A stretch of DNA of 64,000 bases from Mycolicibacterium celeriflavum (GTDB taxonomy: Bacteria > Actinomycetota > Actinomycetes > Mycobacteriales > Mycobacteriaceae). Every line of letters starts with the position of its first letter. Positions within the stretch are counted from its first letter, which is position 1. Position numbers and translations under genes: made by a program. Where the stretch lies: contig NZ_AP022591.1 in NCBI RefSeq assembly GCF_010731795.1, positions 2,108,001-2,172,000 of the forward strand. Reading direction: 5' to 3'. Below, piece after piece: positions 1-8,217 of the stretch. The notes beneath the pieces are model-generated. The model ran no database searches and was not told the DNA's origin. It saw only the letters and a program-made list of their open reading frames with translations.

Positions 1-1
1 C

Positions 2-790
2 CTCATCGTCTTCGTGGTGAGTGTGTTTCTGCTGCAACCCGATTGGGGTCAACTTATCGATCAAGTCGCGTCACCGGCCGTTCCGGAGGAGGAGTCCGCG
101 GCCACCTACTGGTACTTCGCGATCGCGTTGTTCGGGGCCGCGATGACACCGTACGAGGTGTTCTTCTTCTCCTCCGGTGCCGTCGAAGGGCATTGGACAA
201 CACGGGATTTGACGACGGCGCGGCTCAACGTGCTGGTCGGATTCCCGTTGGGCGGCCTGCTTTCACTCGGCATCGCCGCCTCGGCCGCGATCGTCCTGCT
301 ACCCCAGCAGATCGAGGTGGCGTCGTTGTCGCAGACCGTCATGCCGGTCGTCGCCGCCGGCGGTAAACTGGCCCTCGCGTTCGTGCTCGTGGGCATCGTG
401 GCGGCGACGTTCGGTGCGGCGCTTGAGACGGCGCTATCCAGCGGCTACATCATCGCGCAATTTCTCGGATGGCCGTGGGGCAAGTTCCGTCGTCCCGCCG
501 AGGCCGCCCGGTTTCACGTCGTGATCTTCGTCGCTATCGTCGCGGGTACGGCCGTGCTGTTCACCGGCATCGACCCGATCATGGTCACCGAGTATTCGGT
601 CGTCTTCTCGGCGATCGCACTGCCCTTGACCTATCTGCCAATCCTGATCGTGGCCAACGACTCTCAATACATGGGCGAGCGCGTCAACGGGAAGGTGACC
701 AACATGTTCGCCTCGGTCTACCTCGTGATCATCCTGGTGGCCGCATTGGCGGCGATCCCGTTGATGATCGTGACGGGAGCGGGACAATGA
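2..790 (+). CDS. Nramp-family divalent metal transporter, C-terminal part
   Basis: The reading frame is open from the first bases, so the N-terminus lies outside the window; a GTG at 14 is internal. The visible ~260 residues form about six or seven hydrophobic segments typical of Nramp/SLC11 proton-coupled metal importers of the cytoplasmic membrane. In the segment that should be TM6, the usual MPH metal-binding motif is replaced by MTPYE (within FGAAMTPYEVFF), so ion selectivity may differ from classic Mn/Fe transporters. The stop overlaps the next start (ATGA), which suggests one operon with the PRC-barrel genes. The family call is confident; the substrate is unknown. Confidence 0.8.
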   Translation, partial: LIVFVVSVFLLQPDWGQLIDQVASPAVPEEESAATYWYFAIALFGAAMTPYEVFFFSSGAVEGHWTTRDLTTARLNVLVGFPLGGLLSLGIAASAAIVLLPQQIEVASLSQTVMPVVAAGGKLALAFVLVGIVAATFGAALETALSSGYIIAQFLGWPWGKFRRPAEAARFHVVIFVAIVAGTAVLFTGIDPIMVTEYSVVFSAIALPLTYLPILIVANDSQYMGERVNGKVTNMFASVYLVIILVAALAAIPLMIVTGAGQ

Positions 791-1182
791 GTGATCTCCC
801 GGTGATACGACACCGCGGGCGGCTGTTGGACGCCCGGCTTCATCTGCTCGACCGCCAGATGTTGGACAGCCACGGCGATCCGATCGGCATCGTCGACGAC
901 ATCGAACTGACTGGGCTCGAGATCGACGGGGACATCCCGGAGGACGCGCAGCCGCCACGGGTCAGCGGACTGCTGTCGGGGCAGGTGGTGACCACCCGGA
1001 TCTTCGGCGGCACACCTCCGCGGTCGCGGTTGCAGGAGATCCCGTGGAAGTTGGTGGCCTCGGTCGATGTGGTGGTCACGCTCAAGCCCACGGAGATGAC
1101 CTTCGATGTCGGATGGGTCGAACGGTGGCTTCGTGATCACATCGTGAAACACGTTCCGGGAGGCCGACATGCAGCTGAGTAG
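787..1182 (+). CDS. PRC-barrel domain protein
   Basis: A 131-residue soluble protein whose ATG shares four bases with the transporter stop, implying translational coupling. The N-terminal half (GRLLDARLHLLDRQMLDSHGD, then IGIVDDIEL) has the PRC-barrel pattern of a short beta barrel with a conserved turn that precedes an asymmetry-giving VDD. PRC barrels mediate protein or RNA contacts (RimM, photosynthetic reaction centre H subunit). Its place behind an Nramp gene suggests a cytosolic partner or regulatory domain for the transporter. That role is inferred from position only. Confidence 0.6.
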   Translation: MSDLPVIRHRGRLLDARLHLLDRQMLDSHGDPIGIVDDIELTGLEIDGDIPEDAQPPRVSGLLSGQVVTTRIFGGTPPRSRLQEIPWKLVASVDVVVTLKPTEMTFDVGWVERWLRDHIVKHVPGGRHAAE

Positions 1183-1522
1183 CCTGTTGGGCCTGCGCGT
1201 CGTCGACGCCGGCTCGCATCCGGTCGGCACCGTGGTCGACGTCCGCCTGGTCACGACCGGCGACCCCGCTGATGACCCGCCCGCCCCGCGAGTCCTCGGG
1301 CTTGTCGTCAGCCCCAAGACCCGGTCGTCGTATCTGGGCTTCGAGCGATCCGGCGCCACTGCCCCGGCGATGCTGGCCAGGCTCGCCCGATGGCGACATC
1401 GCGGCACCTTCCTCGCAGCGTGGGAGGACGTCGCGCGGGTGGGCCCCGATACCGTCCGGCTGAGGCCCCGCTACCGCTGCTATTCGGCCGCCCTCCGCGC
1501 CCCCACCGGCCGACACGTTTAG
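1169..1522 (+). CDS. Second PRC-barrel-like protein
   Basis: 117 residues, overlapping the previous gene by 14 bp in another frame. The start MQLSSLLGLRVVDAGSHPVGTV followed by VVDVRLV repeats the PRC-barrel layout of its neighbour, so the two probably arose by duplication and may form a pair. The C-terminal half is basic (LARLARWRHRG) with no membrane segment. The stop codon overlaps the -35 element of the promoter proposed for the CsbD gene. Function is unknown beyond the fold. Confidence 0.55.
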   Translation: MQLSSLLGLRVVDAGSHPVGTVVDVRLVTTGDPADDPPAPRVLGLVVSPKTRSSYLGFERSGATAPAMLARLARWRHRGTFLAAWEDVARVGPDTVRLRPRYRCYSAALRAPTGRHV

Positions 1523-1542
1523 CCCCTCAGAGGGTCGGGAAT
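1517..1542 (+). promoter_or_regulatory. SigF-type promoter upstream of the CsbD gene
   Basis: GTTT at 1517-1520, a 16-bp spacer, then GGGAAT at 1537-1542. The mycobacterial SigF consensus is GTTT, 15-17 bp, GGGTAT, so this is one mismatch from ideal at good spacing, 63 bp ahead of the CsbD start. CsbD-type proteins belong to the general stress regulon in several bacteria. The match is visible; activity is inferred. Confidence 0.5.
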
Positions 1543-1605
1543 TCTCTCGGGGAGCGGGGAAGTTCCCCGTGGTTGGACCAATCCACTGCACTGCGGAAGG
1601 TGAGC

Positions 1606-1842
1606 ATGACCGAGAAGAACAGTGGCCCTGAAGAAGGCATCAAGGGCGTCGTCGAGGACGTCAAGGGCAAAGCCAAAGAAACGGTCGGCACCGTAACCGG
1701 TCGTGACGACATGGTCCGTGAAGGCAAGGCTCAGCAAGACAAGGCCGACGCCCAGCAGGACGCCGCACGGAAGGAAGCCGAGGCGGAATCGGCGCGGGCC
1801 GGCGCCAAATCTGCCGAGAAGCGTCAGGAATCCGAACAGTAA
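1606..1842 (+). CDS. CsbD family stress protein
   Basis: A 78-residue, highly charged, Ala/Lys/Glu-rich protein with no hydrophobic segment. The core GIKGVVEDVKGKAKETVGTVTG followed by an acidic/basic tail is the CsbD signature; family members are induced by general stress and are predicted to be small helical, partly disordered proteins of unknown mechanism. The start ATG at 1606 has AAGG 5 bp upstream. A SigF-like promoter lies just ahead. Confidence 0.8.
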   Translation: MTEKNSGPEEGIKGVVEDVKGKAKETVGTVTGRDDMVREGKAQQDKADAQQDAARKEAEAESARAGAKSAEKRQESEQ

Positions 1843-1866
1843 AAAAACAGCCCAGCATCACGCTGG
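1843..1866 (-). terminator. Intrinsic terminator reading leftward
   Basis: On the minus strand CCAGC, a five-base loop and GCTGG form a stem (plus one G-U pair), followed by GCTG and a run of seven T. It lies 39 bp past the stop of a small minus-strand ORF and tail to tail with the CsbD gene. Classic T-run terminators are rare in mycobacteria, so it stands out. Confidence 0.5.
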
Positions 1867-1905
1867 ACGGCGGCGGCGCGCTGAAAGGGCCGAGTTTCGG
1901 GTCGT

Positions 1906-2049
1906 TCAGACCTTGAGCACAAGCCCTGGAAGTGCGCCGCCTGCCGTTTGCAAGTAACGGCCGACGGCGTCGGCATCGAATTCGATCGGAATCGCCGTTG
2001 TGAGCGCGATCGCCGTACCCGCTCCCGCAGCACGTCGCAACTGATTCAT
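1906..2049 (-). CDS. Small hypothetical protein
   Basis: A 47-residue ORF beginning MNQLRRAAGAGTAIAL, with a short weakly hydrophobic N-terminus and a C-terminus ALPGLVLKV. GGAAAG lies ~10 bp and GGGAG directly ahead of the ATG. The upstream frame stays open to 2142, but the residues there look noncoding. Support comes mainly from the leftward terminator just past its stop. No family recognised; it may equally be the end of an untranslated RNA. Confidence 0.35.
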   Translation of the reverse strand: MNQLRRAAGAGTAIALTTAIPIEFDADAVGRYLQTAGGALPGLVLKV

Positions 2050-2256
2050 CTCCCGTTCTTTCCGCAGGTCGCGTTCCAGGTGCTGGGAGATCACGGGTAT
2101 CCGCCCGCCGCTTGTCGGCTGTCGAGACGATCCGTGCCCCAAACGTTTTCCGCCGGTCAGAAAAGCGAAGTCCCAGTGAATGAGACTGACGCTTGCCCGC
2201 CGTCCGTCGTCGGTTCACCGTGAGCGAACCATACCGACGGCGGGAGGAACTGCCCG

Positions 2257-3921
2257 ATGAACGCTGCGTCTGAATGCGCCGTGCCAACGTATCCACCGGC
2301 TCGACGGAGATCATTTCTGTTCGGAGGTCGGCGCAGGGCGGCGGTGTGGCGCCTTCTGGGCATCACGATGACCGCACTGGCGCTTCTGGCAGCCGCAGCG
2401 ATCCCGGCCGCGGCGGCCGAGTTGATGAGGGTGACGTTCGTGCGTCATGGCGAATCCGCCGGTAACGCCTCCGGTCTGATCGACACGTCGACACCGGGCC
2501 CCATTCTGACTGCCAAGGGACAGCAGCAAGCCCAAGCCGTGGTCGGCACGTTGGGCGTCAACAATTACGACGCCATCTACTCCTCCACAATGGTGCGGAC
2601 ACAGTTGACGGCGGGGCCCATGTCGCAATACCTGCGACTGCCCATCCAGGTGTTACCCGGCCTCCAGGAAATCGAGGCGGGTATCTTCGAGGGCACACCG
2701 GAGGCTGACGCCGCAAACGGATACGCGAGGTTTCCGCTTGCCTGGGCCTTCCAGGGCAACCGAGACCTTCGGATCCCAGGTTCGATCAACGGGCACGAGT
2801 TCGACGCCAGGGTGGACGGGGCGCTCGAGACCATCTACGACAACGGTGACCGTAATCCCGTGGTGTTCTCCCACGGCGGCACCATCATGTTCTGGACGAT
2901 GATGAACGTCCAGAACCTCACCTTGGAGCAGAAGATCGAGCTGCTGCGAACCGCCCACTTGGACAACACCGATTACGTTGTCGTCGAAGGCAACCCCGAA
3001 GATGGCTGGACGTTGGTGAACTGGAATGGCCAGCAGTTCGCCCCCGAGCCCACGTTGGCCGCCGAGGTACAACTCCAGACGCGGACGCTGACCCGGCAAC
3101 TCGCCGCGGCCACGCAGGAGGTCTTGAACGCATTCGCCACGGGCAACGTCGCGACGATCGTGGGCGCGATCGGTCGGGCAATCGACAATGCGGCCTACTC
3201 GATTGGTAAGTACACCCGCGCGGTAGCCGCCAAGATCGCCGACGATCTGAACAACCTCGTCACGCCGCCCGCCCCGGCACCGTCAGAAGGTGCGGAGGTC
3301 ACGTCGACCACCGACGTCTCGGCCAGCGCCGACACGATGGACGCCGCCACCACAGCGAGGACCATGTCGCCTAGCGGCGAGGCCGACGCATCCGACGAGG
3401 TCGGCGATACCGACCGAGCCACAAGTGCGGCTTCGAACCGGCAGGCAGCCGAAACGCCGGCAGCAGCGCAACTGGCTGAGGTCTCGGCCGCCGAGAAGAC
3501 CTCCGAGGAGGAAGGCGGCACGGGGAACGTGACGCAATCCGACGGTGAAACCGATCTGACTGCACGTCAGTCGGACGCCTCGACCGAGGATGGCAGCCAC
3601 GAGAGCGAAACCTCTGAGAAGGATGCCGGCGATACGGGCACTGAGGCTGACTCCGACACGTCGGACACCAAGTCGGGCACATCCAGCACCAGGTCTGACG
3701 CCAACACATCAACCACCAAGTCCGGCACATCAACCACCAGGTCTGGTACGTCAACCACCAAATCAGGGACGTCAAGCACCAAGTCAGGCACCGCGACGTC
3801 AAGCACCAAGTCAGGCACCGCGACGTCAAGCACCAAGTCAGGCACCAAGGCTGGCACCGCCAACGGTGGAGGTGCTGGCAGCGGCGACGACGACGGCGGC
3901 CAGCAGAGCGACGCCGCGTGA
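2257..3921 (+). CDS. Secreted histidine phosphatase with Ser/Thr-rich repeat tail
   Basis: 554 residues. A long basic N-region (RRRSFLFGGRRR) precedes a hydrophobic stretch ending AAAIPAAAAE near residue 50, a signal peptide. The phosphatase domain (about 58-250) has the phospho-accepting motif R63-H64-G65-E and the second catalytic histidine in SHGG at H206, as in phosphoglycerate-mutase-like enzymes. From ~330 the protein is low complexity, acidic, then a tandem STKSGT array (about 465-530). The ATG at 2257 has GGCGGGAGGAA upstream. Substrate unknown; some mycobacterial PE_PGRS proteins also join this domain to repeats. Flanked by a strong 3' hairpin. Confidence 0.8.
   Translation: MNAASECAVPTYPPARRRSFLFGGRRRAAVWRLLGITMTALALLAAAAIPAAAAELMRVTFVRHGESAGNASGLIDTSTPGPILTAKGQQQAQAVVGTLGVNNYDAIYSSTMVRTQLTAGPMSQYLRLPIQVLPGLQEIEAGIFEGTPEADAANGYARFPLAWAFQGNRDLRIPGSINGHEFDARVDGALETIYDNGDRNPVVFSHGGTIMFWTMMNVQNLTLEQKIELLRTAHLDNTDYVVVEGNPEDGWTLVNWNGQQFAPEPTLAAEVQLQTRTLTRQLAAATQEVLNAFATGNVATIVGAIGRAIDNAAYSIGKYTRAVAAKIADDLNNLVTPPAPAPSEGAEVTSTTDVSASADTMDAATTARTMSPSGEADASDEVGDTDRATSAASNRQAAETPAAAQLAEVSAAEKTSEEEGGTGNVTQSDGETDLTARQSDASTEDGSHESETSEKDAGDTGTEADSDTSDTKSGTSSTRSDANTSTTKSGTSTTRSGTSTTKSGTSSTKSGTATSSTKSGTATSSTKSGTKAGTANGGGAGSGDDDGGQQSDAA
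3661..3846 (+). repeat. Coding tandem repeats (STKSGT units)
   Basis: Imperfect 24-27 bp units encode variations of S-T-T/S-K-S-G-T. The last two, 3793-3819 and 3820-3846, are identical 27-bp copies encoding ATSSTKSGT. The repeats make a Ser/Thr/Lys-rich extracellular tail on the phosphatase and are likely to vary in copy number. Confidence 0.85.
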
Positions 3922-3952
3922 ACGATGGCCGCGGCACTAGCCGCTGAGCCCG

Positions 3953-3986
3953 GTTGGCCCTTTCCGCTCAGGTGGAAGGGGCCAAC
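3953..3986 (+). terminator. Hairpin terminator after the histidine phosphatase
   Basis: A 13-bp stem, 3953-3965 with 3974-3986, has one G-U pair and an 8-nt loop, followed by TCTCTTCG rather than a T run. It lies 31 bp past the phosphatase stop. Strong stems without a U-tract are the usual form of intrinsic terminator candidates in mycobacteria. Confidence 0.65.
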
Positions 3987-4080
3987 TCTCTTCGATCGAG
4001 GCGAAACTACGGCTATGAATGTGTCCGCTTCCCTACAGTGAGATCGTTTCGATCGGCTCGATGTCCAAGTGGAGGTGGTC

Positions 4081-4938
4081 GTGCCGCGGACGGCGAGCAG
4101 CAACTCCTCTGACGCGCCGACGTCGATGGTGGCCCGAGTCGCGCTGATCATCAATTCGTTCGACCAAGCCGGCAAGCATATGAGCCTCGACGAAGTGGTC
4201 ACCGATACCGGACTACCCCGGTCCTCGGCTCACCGAATACTCACCCAACTGCATATCGCCGGCCTGCTCACGCACGGGCCAGGCGGATATCGGCTCGCAT
4301 CTTCCTCCCTCCCCTTGACCCGCATGACCGACCATTCACAGCTACGCGGCGTGGCCTCTGGCGTGCTGGAGCGGCTCCATGCCGACACTGCACTGGTGGT
4401 ACATCTCGGAGCACTGCTTTCAGCGGATGTCGTTTACCTTGACAAGGTCGGCGGCAGTGGCGGTGTCGCGGTGCCGACCCGCGTCACCGGTCGCACGCCG
4501 GCACATGCGAGCGCCTTGGGCAAGGCGATGCTCGCGAAGTTGCCGGCCGAGGAAGTAGACGCAACGCTGGCCGGTCCGCTTCGCAAGTGCACTCCGGCGA
4601 CCATCGCCGACCTTCCCACCTTGCATCAGGAGCTGGCACTGATCCGATCCCGCCATGGGTTGGCTTACGACGTCGGGGAACTCGCGGTCGGCCTGTCCAG
4701 TATCGCGGCGCCGATCGAGATGGGAGGCGGCGAGTTGGCGGGTCTGTCACTCACCGGCGCAACGCCGGCACGATGGCTGAAGCGGATGGCCCCGTTCCTC
4801 ACCCGCGCCGCGCGTGGAATATCGGAGCGCCTCGGCGCCACAACGGCCGCAACGGCACACGCGGACAACTCCATGACTGTCACGGACGACATGCTCTCCC
4901 GGGTACTTCGCACATTGTCGTCCGACGACTGGGTGTGA
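4081..4938 (+). CDS. IclR-family transcriptional regulator
   Basis: 285 residues. GGAGG at 4071-4075 picks the GTG at 4081 over the in-frame GTG at 4069. The N-terminal winged helix-turn-helix (about 15-75) shows VTDTGLPRSSAHRILTQL, followed by an effector-binding IclR domain with the typical GKAMLAKLP, and a SIAAPI stretch near the C-terminus. It is tail to tail with a flavin-dependent monooxygenase-like gene. IclR proteins often control adjacent aromatic, steroid or terpenoid catabolic genes, so the two flavoprotein genes at 4946-7093 are the likely targets. Confidence 0.85.
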   Translation: MPRTASSNSSDAPTSMVARVALIINSFDQAGKHMSLDEVVTDTGLPRSSAHRILTQLHIAGLLTHGPGGYRLASSSLPLTRMTDHSQLRGVASGVLERLHADTALVVHLGALLSADVVYLDKVGGSGGVAVPTRVTGRTPAHASALGKAMLAKLPAEEVDATLAGPLRKCTPATIADLPTLHQELALIRSRHGLAYDVGELAVGLSSIAAPIEMGGGELAGLSLTGATPARWLKRMAPFLTRAARGISERLGATTAATAHADNSMTVTDDMLSRVLRTLSSDDWV

Positions 4939-4945
4939 CGGACAC

Positions 4946-6052
4946 TCACCAGATGAGGTCATCGACGTTGAGGCCCACCGCAAAACGACCCGCCACCGAC
5001 AGCACCTGCTCGACATTGCTCGAGACATGTGTCCGGGCCGTGTGTGCATCGCGCCATAGCCGTTCCATCAGTTCCTCTTCGATGCCTGGCCCCGGGTCCT
5101 GCATGACCGCACGGATCGCGCCCACCGCGCGCTCGGAGGCCATCACCTGATCCCGGCGCGCGCGAAGCACCAACTCGGCGTCCGGGACACCGCCTGCGCG
5201 AACGCATTCCATGAGCTCGGCCATGTTGCGCCGGATCTGAAGCACCGACAACTCAACATCGGCGTTCGCCATGGCGATCGGCCCCAGCGGCGTCCCCGCA
5301 TCAGGCTGGCGTGCCGCCAGCATGCGTTGCGCAGCGCCCAACAGCGGAATGGTTCCGGCCAAGGTGTACAGCGTCGGCTGCGGAAGGCGGTCCAGCGGCG
5401 TGACTGTCACGTTCGGATCGAAATTCAGCCAGCTGAAGGCGCGATACCCGGGCACGAACGCTCCGGAGATGACGACATCGTCTGCGCCGATTCCGCGGAG
5501 TCCCAACCCTTTCCACGTCGGCTCGACAGCATAGTCCGTCCGCGGCACCAGCACCGCCATGAAATCCTGAGCGGCACCATCCGGTCCGACCCGTAATGCC
5601 GCAGCGCTCAGCCATGACGCGTGGCGGGCTCCCGTGCACCGGGTCCATCGACCCGACAGTCGAAAGCCCCCCGAAACGGACTCCAGCCGTCCAGTCGGAG
5701 CGTACGACGAACACAACAGCGTGCGTCGATCAGATCCCCAGATGTCCTGCAGGACCCGCTCGTCGCGCACGGAGAGTCCCCAGCTGTTGACCGCGAGCCA
5801 CCCAGCCAGCCAGCCTGTGGACATGCACGCCGACGAGAGCTCGCGGGTCGCGGTCAGGTAGTCGTCGGGCTCGGCTCCAAGTCCGCCGAACGCCTCGGGC
5901 TGCAGCAGGGAAAAGTACCCCGCGTCGTGCAGGCGCGCGACCGTCTGCGTGTTCACTGCGCCGGCTCGGTCGACGTCGGCCGCAGCGGCCGTGATCTCGG
6001 GAAGTAAAGCTCTGACCGAACTCAAGACCGACTGCGCGGATGTCTGCGTCAC
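4946..6052 (-). CDS. HsaA-like acyl-CoA dehydrogenase-fold flavoprotein monooxygenase
   Basis: 368 residues from the GTG at 6052 (VTQTSAQSVLSSVRALLPEI); an upstream start at 6163 would run into the divergent gene. The layout, an N-terminal helical domain, LSSACMSTGWLAGW, GRWTRCTGARHASW and a helical C-terminal domain, is that of the HsaA/p-hydroxyphenylacetate hydroxylase C2 branch of the ACAD fold. These enzymes hydroxylate aromatic substrates with reduced flavin from a separate reductase. No reductase gene is adjacent; the flavodoxin-like gene at 8627 is a distant candidate. Substrate unknown. Confidence 0.7.
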   Translation of the reverse strand: MTQTSAQSVLSSVRALLPEITAAAADVDRAGAVNTQTVARLHDAGYFSLLQPEAFGGLGAEPDDYLTATRELSSACMSTGWLAGWLAVNSWGLSVRDERVLQDIWGSDRRTLLCSSYAPTGRLESVSGGFRLSGRWTRCTGARHASWLSAAALRVGPDGAAQDFMAVLVPRTDYAVEPTWKGLGLRGIGADDVVISGAFVPGYRAFSWLNFDPNVTVTPLDRLPQPTLYTLAGTIPLLGAAQRMLAARQPDAGTPLGPIAMANADVELSVLQIRRNMAELMECVRAGGVPDAELVLRARRDQVMASERAVGAIRAVMQDPGPGIEEELMERLWRDAHTARTHVSSNVEQVLSVAGRFAVGLNVDDLIW

Positions 6053-6112
6053 CGCTGCGTTCCATCTGCCACGATCATCAATACCATCGTGTCGCCGGAC
6101 CGGAGGGCAAGT

Positions 6113-7093
6113 ATGGGTGAGCCGATCGCCGCACACCCGGCCCTGCGCGGAATTCTCGACCAATTGGCAACCGAATCAGGCGCGGTGCCGCTGCGTGCTT
6201 CGCTAGCCGGTCTGGCACTCCGACCGGTCCGATACGGCGGGCTTGGGAAGCAACCCGACGAACTCATCTCGGAAATCTACGAGCTCTCTGCATTCGACGG
6301 GTCGCTGGGCTGGCTCGCCGCGATGTTCAACGCCGCCGCCGACGAAGTGGCGAGGCTGCCCGAGCCGGCGGCGGACGTGGTGTGGCGTTGCGCCCCGGAT
6401 GCCTTGATTGTGAGCGGTTACCGAGGCGAGGGAGTTCTGTCGACCGATCGGCGACTGACCGGGCATTGGGAGTCCGTCATCGGAGCCCGATATGCGGACT
6501 GGTTGCTGCTTTCCGCGGACAACGGCGCTGCCTGTCGCGTTCTGCTGCCGCGCAGCGCTGCGCGCATCGAACCGGGCGACCACTCCGATCTGCGCACAGC
6601 CGGCGTCAGTGACGTGACTGTCTCCGGTGTGACGGTCGACGAAACGCAGGTCTTCATTGCCGATCCCGCCTCGGTGATCGCCGAAGCCGGCGCAGCAGCC
6701 GCTGTCGTGGGTTCGGCCGACGGTGCCTGGCGACAACACGTGGACCAGGTGCGGGCGCGGCTGTCCACCTCGCACGGCGGTGACGAGGTCAGCGACGCCT
6801 CATGTGCGCAGGTCGCCTGGGCCGCGTCCGACATCGACGCCGCCAAGCTCCAGATAACCGCATCCCTCCAGCTGTCGGATACAGCCGCTCGCCGGCGGGC
6901 TCACCAACAAGCCGTCGCGCGGGCGCGGGGAGCGGCCGACCGGGTGCTCGCAAGCAGCCGACATGCCCTCGATGCGGCAGATCCGGTGACCCGGATGTGG
7001 CGCGACGTGCAGGCGGGCGGCCGGCTGGCTGTTCGGCTGTTCGAACGCAGGCATCCGGCCGACGACTCCACTGAGTATCCGAACTTCAGCTGA
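6113..7093 (+). CDS. Acyl-CoA dehydrogenase-like protein, partner of the divergent monooxygenase
   Basis: 326 residues from the ATG at 6113, which has GGAGGG eight bases upstream. It shares the layout of its divergent neighbour (GSLGWLAAMFNAAADEVARLP, LTGHWESVIGARYADW, a late helical domain) but is shorter and lacks clear flavin-contact motifs. The 60-bp gap between the two starts must hold both promoters. It may be a diverged paralogue forming a hetero-oligomer, or a degenerate enzyme. The family is recognisable; activity is uncertain. Confidence 0.6.
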   Translation: MGEPIAAHPALRGILDQLATESGAVPLRASLAGLALRPVRYGGLGKQPDELISEIYELSAFDGSLGWLAAMFNAAADEVARLPEPAADVVWRCAPDALIVSGYRGEGVLSTDRRLTGHWESVIGARYADWLLLSADNGAACRVLLPRSAARIEPGDHSDLRTAGVSDVTVSGVTVDETQVFIADPASVIAEAGAAAAVVGSADGAWRQHVDQVRARLSTSHGGDEVSDASCAQVAWAASDIDAAKLQITASLQLSDTAARRRAHQQAVARARGAADRVLASSRHALDAADPVTRMWRDVQAGGRLAVRLFERRHPADDSTEYPNFS

Positions 7094-7447
7094 GTGACAA
7101 CCAGTTTGGGCTATTTACCAACCAGATGTCACTGGTTATGCTTGTGCCTGCTGAGGCGCAGCGCGGAAGCTGACACCGGAGGTGTGTCCTTACGCAACAG
7201 CGAAGGCTCCAATCACCAGCTTGCGCGCAAAGGTTAAGAAGATCGCCGGCACGCCTCTGTTGCGTTGACTTCAGTGGTGAGACAAAGCGAATCAAGCTGT
7301 AGGCCTGCCAGCCGGCGAATCGTTTTCAAGGATCGCCTCACAGTCTGTCAGCGATGACGGGCGGGCCAGCGGTTTCCTTTGTCGCGGCTCATCACTGCGG
7401 GTCCTGTCAAGACGAAATAGCAGGGATCTAGCAGAGGATACGGAAAT
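7094..7447. other. Gene-free stretch ahead of the cutinase
   Basis: 354 bp without a convincing gene and somewhat AT-richer than its surroundings. Near its left end AACCAGT (7099-7105) and ACTGGTT (7131-7137) are inverted, and ACCAG/CTGGT (7121-7125, 7132-7136) could form a small hairpin, perhaps a weak terminator for the preceding gene. The rest presumably carries the cutinase promoter, but no clear -35/-10 pair stands out. Confidence 0.4.
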
Positions 7448-8182
7448 ATGCGTGTACCTTTGGTCGCTTTCATTGGTGTTGCGCTCGCGGCGATCTGGGC
7501 GATGCCCGGTGCCTTCGTTCCAGACGCTTCCGCGCAGCCTTGCCCGGACGTTGAGGTGGTATTCGCCCGCGGTACCGGTGAGCCTCCTGGTGTTGGCCCG
7601 ACGGGACAGGCGTTCGTCGACTCGCTGCGTTCACGTGTCGGTGAAAGATCTTTTGAGGTTTATCCCGTCAACTACCCTGCGACCGACCAGTGGGGCACGG
7701 GTGTCGACGGTGTCAGGGACGCGGGATCACACGTCCTTGAGACGGTAAGGGACTGTCCGGCAACCCAGTTGGTGCTCGGCGGTTACTCGCAGGGAGCGGC
7801 CGTGATGGGCTTTGTCACCTCCCCTGAAGTGCCCGCTGGAGTCGATCCTGCGACCGTACCCAAGCCGTTGCAGCCCGAGGTCGCTGACCACGTCGCCGCG
7901 GTTGTTCTCTTCGGTATGCCCAACGTCCGGGCAATGAATTTCCTCGGCGAACCGCCGGTCGTCATTGGCCCGCTGTATGAGGCGAAGACGATCAAGGTGT
8001 GCGCCCCCGAGGACGCGGTGTGCTCTGACGGGCTGAATTTCGCCGCACACACGTCCTACGCATACGACGGCATGATCGAAAAAGGGGTGGCCTTTGCCGC
8101 CGATCGACTCGGCCCAAGTCCTGGCCAGGGCTTACCGCCGCCAGGCGGGGACGCGCCGCCGCCCGGTGACTGGGACCAGTAA
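7448..8182 (+). CDS. Secreted cutinase-family serine esterase
   Basis: 244 residues. A signal peptide ends near ASAQP (residue ~30). The alpha/beta hydrolase core (about 32-220) has the nucleophile motif GYSQG with S114, the Asp in CAPEDAVC and the His in FAAHTSY, plus the cysteines that form cutinase disulfides. The extreme C-terminus is Pro/Gly-rich. Mycobacterial cutinase-like proteins (CFP21/Culp type) hydrolyse short- to medium-chain esters or phospholipids outside the cell. GGATACGG lies before the ATG. It stands alone between oppositely oriented genes. Confidence 0.88.
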   Translation: MRVPLVAFIGVALAAIWAMPGAFVPDASAQPCPDVEVVFARGTGEPPGVGPTGQAFVDSLRSRVGERSFEVYPVNYPATDQWGTGVDGVRDAGSHVLETVRDCPATQLVLGGYSQGAAVMGFVTSPEVPAGVDPATVPKPLQPEVADHVAAVVLFGMPNVRAMNFLGEPPVVIGPLYEAKTIKVCAPEDAVCSDGLNFAAHTSYAYDGMIEKGVAFAADRLGPSPGQGLPPPGGDAPPPGDWDQ

Positions 8183-8217
8183 CCCGCTGCGCCGTAAATA
8201 CCGCATTCGCTGCCGCG

